Source of the DNA: an uncultured Lachnospiraceae bacterium
GTDB lineage: Bacteria > Bacillota > Clostridia > Lachnospirales > Lachnospiraceae
NCBI GenBank assembly: GCA_949740535.1
Contig: CATJHO010000123.1
Span: 1-48,853 of the forward strand
Direction: 5' to 3'
DNA length: 48,853 bases
Positions 44,057 through 48,853 of this stretch are shown here, piece by piece (the stretch's first letter is position 1; every line of letters starts with the position of its first letter). The notes beneath the pieces were generated by a model. The model was not told where the DNA came from, made no database searches, and was given only the letters and a program-made list of their open reading frames with translations. Made by a program: the position numbers and the translations under genes.

Positions 44057-44847
44057 AAAAGGACAGAAGCGTTGTGTTTTTTGACATTGACGGAACAATT
44101 TTTGAGGCGGGAAAGGGAACCCCGGACAGTACCAGGGAAGCTATGAAGCGCCTGAAGGAAAACGGGCATATTCCTATTCTGTGTACGGGAAGGCCCAAAT
44201 GCAGTCTTCTGCCGGAAATCCTGGATATGGGATTTCCGGGGTTTATCGGAGGAGCCGGATCCTACATTGAGTATGAGGGGAAGGTTCTGCGGAATATTAC
44301 CGTGGAGCACAGCCTGCAGGAGCGGACAGTAGAGTGTATGGAGGCCGCTGACTGCGTGGTGGTTCTGGAGGGGCCGGATTACTTAAGCTACCGTTGGGAC
44401 GGGACTGCCGGGGATTATTATGAAATCCTGGGCCGGTTCCACCGGGAGTCTCCCCATCTGGTGAAGGAAATGGAGCCGGACAAAGATGAGACCAATAAGA
44501 TTTCTGCCCATTTAAACAATATGGAAGCCTTTCAGGCCCTGGTTCCCAGGCTTCAGAAGGATTTCACGGTGGTTCAGTATGAACGTTATCCCTTTGTGGA
44601 AATGATGCCGGCCGGAATCAACAAGGCGGACGGGATAGAGGCTCTGCTGTCCGGTCTGAAGATCCAAAGATCTCATACATATGCATTTGGGGATGGACCA
44701 AATGACCTGGAAATGTTACAATATGTACAGTACGGAACAGCTATGGGGAATTCCGAGAGCAGTCTCATGCAGATGGCGCAGTATAAGACCGAAGGCATGT
44801 GGGAGGACGGAATCTACCTGGGGCTTAAACGGTACGGGCTTATCTAA
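44053..44847 (+). CDS. Cof-type HAD phosphatase
   Basis: This 264-residue protein has HAD motif I FFDIDGTIFEAG, motif II ICTGRP, a C2-type cap domain, the lysine in INKADGIEALL and motif IV FGDGPNDLEML. Cof-type enzymes dephosphorylate sugar phosphates, flavin or pyridoxal phosphates with broad specificity. Its start overlaps the ligA stop (ATGA). The placement before glgB might hint at a sugar phosphate but is weak evidence. Confidence 0.9.
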   Translation: MKKDRSVVFFDIDGTIFEAGKGTPDSTREAMKRLKENGHIPILCTGRPKCSLLPEILDMGFPGFIGGAGSYIEYEGKVLRNITVEHSLQERTVECMEAADCVVVLEGPDYLSYRWDGTAGDYYEILGRFHRESPHLVKEMEPDKDETNKISAHLNNMEAFQALVPRLQKDFTVVQYERYPFVEMMPAGINKADGIEALLSGLKIQRSHTYAFGDGPNDLEMLQYVQYGTAMGNSESSLMQMAQYKTEGMWEDGIYLGLKRYGLI

Positions 44848-44880
44848 GAAACAGCACCTGCTATTGTGGATTTACGGACA

Positions 44881-44953
44881 GGTAATAAACGGCCGGAAAT
44901 GCATCTCCTACACGGGTATGAGAATAGGGGTGCGGAACTGGAATAGAAAGGAG
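44881..44953 (+). repeat. Leader repeat, full copy ahead of glgB
   Basis: Contains AACGGCCGGAAAT, GCATCTCCTACACGGG and TGCGGAACTGGAATA, then GAAAGGAG as the glgB ribosome binding site. The first and third blocks recur at 41156-41227 and the second and third at 41081-41111. Confidence 0.6.
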
Positions 44954-44962
44954 CGGAAAAGC

Positions 44963-47344
44963 ATGGATAGTAAATTGTATGACTTGATGAACTGGCCGAG
45001 AATTGAGGCGCTGGTTTATTCTGAGGAGGATGAACCCCAGGAGATTCTCGGACCTCATAAGGTAAGTGGAGGGATTCTGATTCAGGCTTTTCTGCCCACA
45101 GCCGTTAGGGCGTCAGTAAAGCTGAAGAACAGCGGCAAGTGCTTTGAGATGGAACAGGCGGATGAAGCCGGTTTCTATGCAGTGCTGGTTCCGGGAAGAA
45201 GCATTCCGGATTATCAGTTCCAGGTGGAATATGACAATGGGACGAAGGAAGAGATGGCAGATCCCTATGCGTTCCTGCCCAGGGTATTTGCGAAGGCAGA
45301 TGTGGACAAGTTCGAGGCAGGGATCCACTATAACATTTATGAGAAACTGGGTGCGCATCCCATGACCATCCAGGGGGTGGAGGGTGTTTACTTTGCTGTC
45401 TGGGCTCCCAACGCGGGACGGGTAAGCGTAGTGGGAGATTTCAATCTCTGGGACGGCCGGCGCCATCCCATGCGCAGAATAAAGGAAGCAGGTATATTTG
45501 AGCTTTTTATTCCCGGATTAAAGACGGGAGAGAATTATAAGTATGAGGTTAAAACCAGAAGCGGACTGCCCATGCTGAAGGCGGATCCTTATGCGAATGC
45601 GGCAGAACTGCGTCCCAATACAGCCTCTGTTGTGACGGATTTGAGCGGTTTTTCGTGGACGGATTCTGCGTGGATGGAGCAGCGTAAGAAGACGGACTAT
45701 AAGAAGTCTCCCATGCTGATCTATGAAATGCATCTGGGCTCCTGGAAGAAGCCGGATGAGGAGTCCGGCCGGGAATTCTATAATTACCGGGAAATCGCGC
45801 CGGAACTGGCGGCCTATGTGAAAGACATGGGATATACCCATTTGGAGCTGATGCCGGTGATGGAACACCCCCTGGACGCTTCCTGGGGATATCAGGTGAC
45901 CGGTTACTATGCGCCCACGGCCAGGTACGGAACACCGGAAGACTTTATGTACTTTATGAATTATATGCACGAGCAGGGGATTGGTGTGCTTCTGGACTGG
46001 GTTCCCGCTCATTTTCCAAGAGATACCTTTGGACTGGCAGCCTTTGACGGAACCTGCCTGTATGAGCATCTGGATCCCAGACAGGGCTCTCATCCCCACT
46101 GGGGAACGCTCATCTACAACTACGGAAGACCGCAGGTAAAGAATTTCCTGATTGCCAACGCGCTTTTCTGGGCCAAGGTTTACCACGCAGACGGTATCCG
46201 CATGGATGCCGTGGCTTCTATGCTGTATCTGGATTACGGGAAAAATGACGGGGAATGGGTAGCGAATATCTATGGCGGAAAAGAGAATTTGGAAGCAGTG
46301 GAGTTCTTAAAGCATCTGAATTCGATTTATAAAAAGCAGGGAAACGGGGCGCTTCTGATTGCCGAGGAATCCACCGCCTGGCCCAAGGTGACAGGCCCGC
46401 TGGATGAAGAGGGTCTGGGCTTTGATTTCAAGTGGAATATGGGCTGGATGAATGATTTTATAGGCTATATGCACTACGATCCCGTGTTCCGGGCCTACCA
46501 CCACGGAGAGCTGACCTTCAGCATGATTTACGCATACAGCGAGAACTTTATTTTAAGCCTTTCCCATGACGAGGTGGTACACGGCAAAGCTTCCCTGGCA
46601 GGGAAGATGCCGGGAGACCGGGATTCCCAGCTGAACAATCTGCGCGCCGCCTATGGCTGTATGATGATGCATCCGGGGAAAAAGCTGCTCTTTATGGGAC
46701 AGGAATTTGCTCCCTTTGAGGAGTGGAATGAAAATGTGGGCCTTGACTGGGAACTGCTCCAGTATCAGGATCACAGCAATATGCGGGATTATGTGAAGGC
46801 TTTGAATCAGTTCTGCAAGGCCCACCCGGCTCTCTATGAGCAGGATCATGAGCCGGAGGGTTTTGACTGGATCAACAATATCTCTGCCAATGAAAATCTG
46901 CTTGTTTTCCTCCGCAAGGCGAAAAAAGCAGGGGAGACTCTGCTGGTGGTCTGCAATTTCTCGCCCCTGGTGTATGAGAAGCACAAGATCGGCGTACCCT
47001 TTGAGGGACGGTATAAGGAGATCTTCAACAGCGACAGTGAGGTATATGGAGGAAGCAATGTTCTCAACAAGCGGGCCCGGCTTTCCAAAAAGTCCGAGTG
47101 TGACGGCCGGGAGGACTCTATAGAGATTACCGTTCCGCCCATGGGCATTGCCGTATTCGCCTGCATGCCGGAGAAGACGGCGGTGAAGAAGCGGGGGACC
47201 AGGGCAAAAGAAGGAAAGGCTTCTGCCAAAGAGAAAAAAGAAGGTAAAAGCACAGACAGAGAAATGCAGGAAGAGACAGCACCGGTTCAAAAGAAGAGAA
47301 CAGAAAAAGCAGGGACTGCAAAGAGCAAGCCGGCCAAAGGATAA
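44963..47344 (+). CDS. glgB: 1,4-alpha-glucan branching enzyme
   Basis: ATG 44963 after GAAAGGAG gives 793 residues. An N-terminal carbohydrate-binding region and CBM48 (YFAVWAPNAGRVSVVGDFNL) precede the GH13 barrel with LMPVMEHPLDASWGYQVTGY, the nucleophile in DGIRMDAVASMLYLDY, the acid in LIAEESTAWP and the third carboxylate in LSHDEVVHGK. It forms alpha-1,6 branches in glycogen. About 55 extra residues at the C-terminus are rich in Lys, Arg, Ala and Glu and look disordered, unlike usual GlgB ends. No other glg gene is adjacent. Confidence 0.93.
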   Translation: MDSKLYDLMNWPRIEALVYSEEDEPQEILGPHKVSGGILIQAFLPTAVRASVKLKNSGKCFEMEQADEAGFYAVLVPGRSIPDYQFQVEYDNGTKEEMADPYAFLPRVFAKADVDKFEAGIHYNIYEKLGAHPMTIQGVEGVYFAVWAPNAGRVSVVGDFNLWDGRRHPMRRIKEAGIFELFIPGLKTGENYKYEVKTRSGLPMLKADPYANAAELRPNTASVVTDLSGFSWTDSAWMEQRKKTDYKKSPMLIYEMHLGSWKKPDEESGREFYNYREIAPELAAYVKDMGYTHLELMPVMEHPLDASWGYQVTGYYAPTARYGTPEDFMYFMNYMHEQGIGVLLDWVPAHFPRDTFGLAAFDGTCLYEHLDPRQGSHPHWGTLIYNYGRPQVKNFLIANALFWAKVYHADGIRMDAVASMLYLDYGKNDGEWVANIYGGKENLEAVEFLKHLNSIYKKQGNGALLIAEESTAWPKVTGPLDEEGLGFDFKWNMGWMNDFIGYMHYDPVFRAYHHGELTFSMIYAYSENFILSLSHDEVVHGKASLAGKMPGDRDSQLNNLRAAYGCMMMHPGKKLLFMGQEFAPFEEWNENVGLDWELLQYQDHSNMRDYVKALNQFCKAHPALYEQDHEPEGFDWINNISANENLLVFLRKAKKAGETLLVVCNFSPLVYEKHKIGVPFEGRYKEIFNSDSEVYGGSNVLNKRARLSKKSECDGREDSIEITVPPMGIAVFACMPEKTAVKKRGTRAKEGKASAKEKKEGKSTDREMQEETAPVQKKRTEKAGTAKSKPAKG

Positions 47345-47402
47345 AGCAGTAAAAGTGCTGAATCAGGGCATAGTGTCATAGAATCAAGTAAGGAAGGACA
47401 AA

Positions 47403-48299
47403 ATGGAGAATACAGATACGGTAGAAGAGCTCGAAGCGATCACAGAGGAGATTGATCGGTTTCAACAATATATTGACGAATATCTGCCGGGAGTCGTTGC
47501 TTTCGGTCTGCGGGTGGTCATGGCGCTGCTTGTATTCTTTGTGGGAACCCGCCTGATCAAGCTGGTGCGCCGTCTTTTGCGCCGTTCCATGCAGCGGGCC
47601 GGGGCAGATGTGGGCCTGATCCAGTTTGTGGATTCCATTCTGAAAGCCTTTCTGTACTTTGTGCTGGTGATGCTGACTGCCTCAGGCTTTGGTATGGATA
47701 CCACCTCTGTAGTGGCGCTGGCAGGCTCTGCCGGTCTGGCCATCGGCCTGGCGGTTCAGGGCAGTCTTGCCAATTTCGCAGGCGGGGTGCTGATTCTGAT
47801 GGAAAAGCCCTTTAAGGTGGGAGATTTTATCATCCAGGGTGATCTGGAGGGTACGGTTTCAGAGATTCGGATGATTTACACCTATCTTTTGACGCCGGAC
47901 AACCGGAGGATTATGATTCCCAACGGGACCCTTGCGGATAACAGCCTTATCAATGTGACGGCTGTAGAGAAGCGGAGGCTGGATATTGACGTGGGCATTT
48001 CCTATACGGCAGATCTGAAGAGGGCCAAGGAAGTGTGTCAGAGCCTGTTAGAACAGGAGGAGCGGATTCTGCGGGAGGAAGAACGCCTGACAGTGGTTTC
48101 CGAGCTTGCAGACAGTGCGGTGATTCTAAAGGCGCGTTTCTGGGTGAAGCCGGAGGACTACTGGAGTGTGAAATGGGATATGACCGAGGCAGTAAAGCTG
48201 GCCTTTGACGCAGAAGGGATAGAGATTCCCTTTCACCAGGTGGATGTGCATATCCGGGAGGAGCAGTCTCTGTCTGATCCGGCCGGTTCCGGCAGGTAA
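47403..48299 (+). CDS. Small-conductance mechanosensitive channel (MscS family)
   Basis: The 298-residue protein has three membrane segments, with the pore-lining TM3 glycine/alanine pattern GSAGLAIGLAVQGSLANFAGG, followed by the conserved beta domain PFKVGDFIIQGDLEGTVSEI and NRRIMIPNGTLADNSLINVT and the alpha/beta C-terminal domain. It opens under membrane tension to release solutes during osmotic downshock. Length matches E. coli MscS (286). It is followed after 57 bases by a small gene. Confidence 0.93.
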   Translation: MENTDTVEELEAITEEIDRFQQYIDEYLPGVVAFGLRVVMALLVFFVGTRLIKLVRRLLRRSMQRAGADVGLIQFVDSILKAFLYFVLVMLTASGFGMDTTSVVALAGSAGLAIGLAVQGSLANFAGGVLILMEKPFKVGDFIIQGDLEGTVSEIRMIYTYLLTPDNRRIMIPNGTLADNSLINVTAVEKRRLDIDVGISYTADLKRAKEVCQSLLEQEERILREEERLTVVSELADSAVILKARFWVKPEDYWSVKWDMTEAVKLAFDAEGIEIPFHQVDVHIREEQSLSDPAGSGR

Positions 48300-48356
48300 A
48301 GCCGGGCGGAGTAAAAGCAGGTGTTTAAATGTGATAGAGAGGAAGGATGAGAAACA

Positions 48357-48710
48357 ATGAGCCAGAGTGGGAAAGAGTATGTAATGGAAAAAGCAAGAGA
48401 GCTGATAAATGCCCACAGCTGCTGTGCAGAAGCGAGGGAAGCGGCACAGGCATGGCTGGACGCGGTGGGAACTGATAAGGAGGCAGAGAAAGCCAAAGAT
48501 CTGATTGCAGAGCTTGAGGAGGACCTGATGCCTATTGATCGGCTTATTGCGTTCGCTGAATCTGAGGCAGGTACGGGAGTTTTTGGAGACAAGGCTGGAG
48601 AAGTGGCGGCTCATGGGAGAGCTGTCAAAGCAGCTGGCGGGAAATACTGCGACTGTCCGGCCTGCGTGGCGGTGGAGGCGGTTCTTGCCCGGAGAGAAGA
48701 ACTGCTGTAG
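48357..48710 (+). CDS. Small conserved cytoplasmic protein of unknown function (117 residues)
   Basis: The protein is helical (YVMEKARELINAHSCCAEAREAAQAW...) and ends in a cysteine motif YCDCPACVAVEAVL. Similar small clostridial proteins exist, some carrying a chaperone-like name in databases, but nothing here supports an Hsp90 relation. The C-x-C-x-x-C motif may bind metal. GAGGAAGGA lies upstream of ATG 48357. It is probably co-transcribed with the MscS gene, and the complex hairpin downstream would end the transcript. Confidence 0.7.
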   Translation: MSQSGKEYVMEKARELINAHSCCAEAREAAQAWLDAVGTDKEAEKAKDLIAELEEDLMPIDRLIAFAESEAGTGVFGDKAGEVAAHGRAVKAAGGKYCDCPACVAVEAVLARREELL

Positions 48711-48731
48711 ATAGTTTGAGAAGTATTCGGG

Positions 48732-48830
48732 AGCTGCTGCAAAATATGGGTTTTCACAATATAGGGTACAAACCGCCGCTGTATTGCGGCGATAAATTGT
48801 GAAAGTCCGGTATTTTGCAGCAGCTTTTTT
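48732..48830 (+). terminator. Three-tier hairpin with U-tract (complex terminator or palindromic repeat)
   Basis: AGCTGCTGCAAAATA (48732-48746) pairs perfectly with 48811-48825. Inside, TTTCACAAT (48752-48760) pairs with ATTGTGAAA (48796-48804), and CGCCGC (48774-48779) with GCGGCG (48786-48791) around TGTATT. Internal loops separate the three stems. A T-run (48825-48830) follows. It can terminate the mscS transcript, but its size and nested design also fit a structured RNA or a MITE. Confidence 0.7.
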
Positions 48831-48853
48831 ATGCTTCAGGAAATTGTGTCCTC

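Overview
The window looks like chromosome from a spore-forming anaerobic Firmicute of the Clostridia, most likely a Lachnospiraceae member. Evidence: a sporulation sigma-G gene, a YlmC/YmxH-type sporulation protein, an FabK-type fatty-acid operon in the usual clostridial order, a DUF5688 protein, an NADP-type glutamate dehydrogenase, and Firmicute-style promoters (TTGACA/TATAAT, often with extended -10) and AGGAGG ribosome binding sites. The genus call is an inference from family content; no database search was done.

Layout. 1-1419 is the right end of an accessory region: the C-terminus of a type III restriction subunit cut by the window edge, a frameshifted remnant of a RecG/AlbA-like protein, and a 173-bp near-perfect palindrome. 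1455-2237 (minus) is sigG. 2529-10505 is a complete acpP-fabK-fabD-fabG-fabF-accB-fabZ-accC-accD-accA operon for malonyl-CoA synthesis and type II fatty acid elongation, followed by an acyl-CoA synthetase (10515-12155). fabH is not in the operon. 12333-13967 is a PAS/winged-helix regulator. 14099-17389 holds gltX and a UvrD-family helicase. 17530-22202 is a housekeeping run: MgtC-like protein, YlmC, nrdR, an EamA transporter fused to a YqeG-type HAD phosphatase, an M24 peptidase and efp. A tRNA-Arg(CCG) follows on the minus strand.

22754-30683 carries a DUF5688 protein, an SH3 envelope protein, a protein resembling the C-terminal part of flagellar cap FliD with no flagellar neighbours, a small helical protein, a SHOCT membrane protein, gdhA with a strongly structured leader, and a D-2-hydroxyacid dehydrogenase.

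30827-40911 is the part least explained by known genes. Five tightly overlapping genes (30827-37784) encode three unrecognised proteins around two different DUF262-type proteins that both keep the DGQQR motif but show no HNH nuclease domain. A second four-gene unit (37879-40911) of three unrecognised proteins and a metallophosphoesterase follows. By analogy with GmrSD and other DUF262 systems this is my main candidate for an undescribed defence or nucleic-acid-processing system; that function is inference.

41238-48710 returns to housekeeping genes: an RluF-family pseudouridine synthase, a divergent NAD-dependent DNA ligase, a Cof-type HAD phosphatase, a glycogen branching enzyme, an MscS channel and a small cysteine-containing protein. 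Segments of a short repeat sit in front of both rluF and glgB, and the window ends with a three-tier hairpin. The stretch at 29457-29614 shows nothing recognisable.
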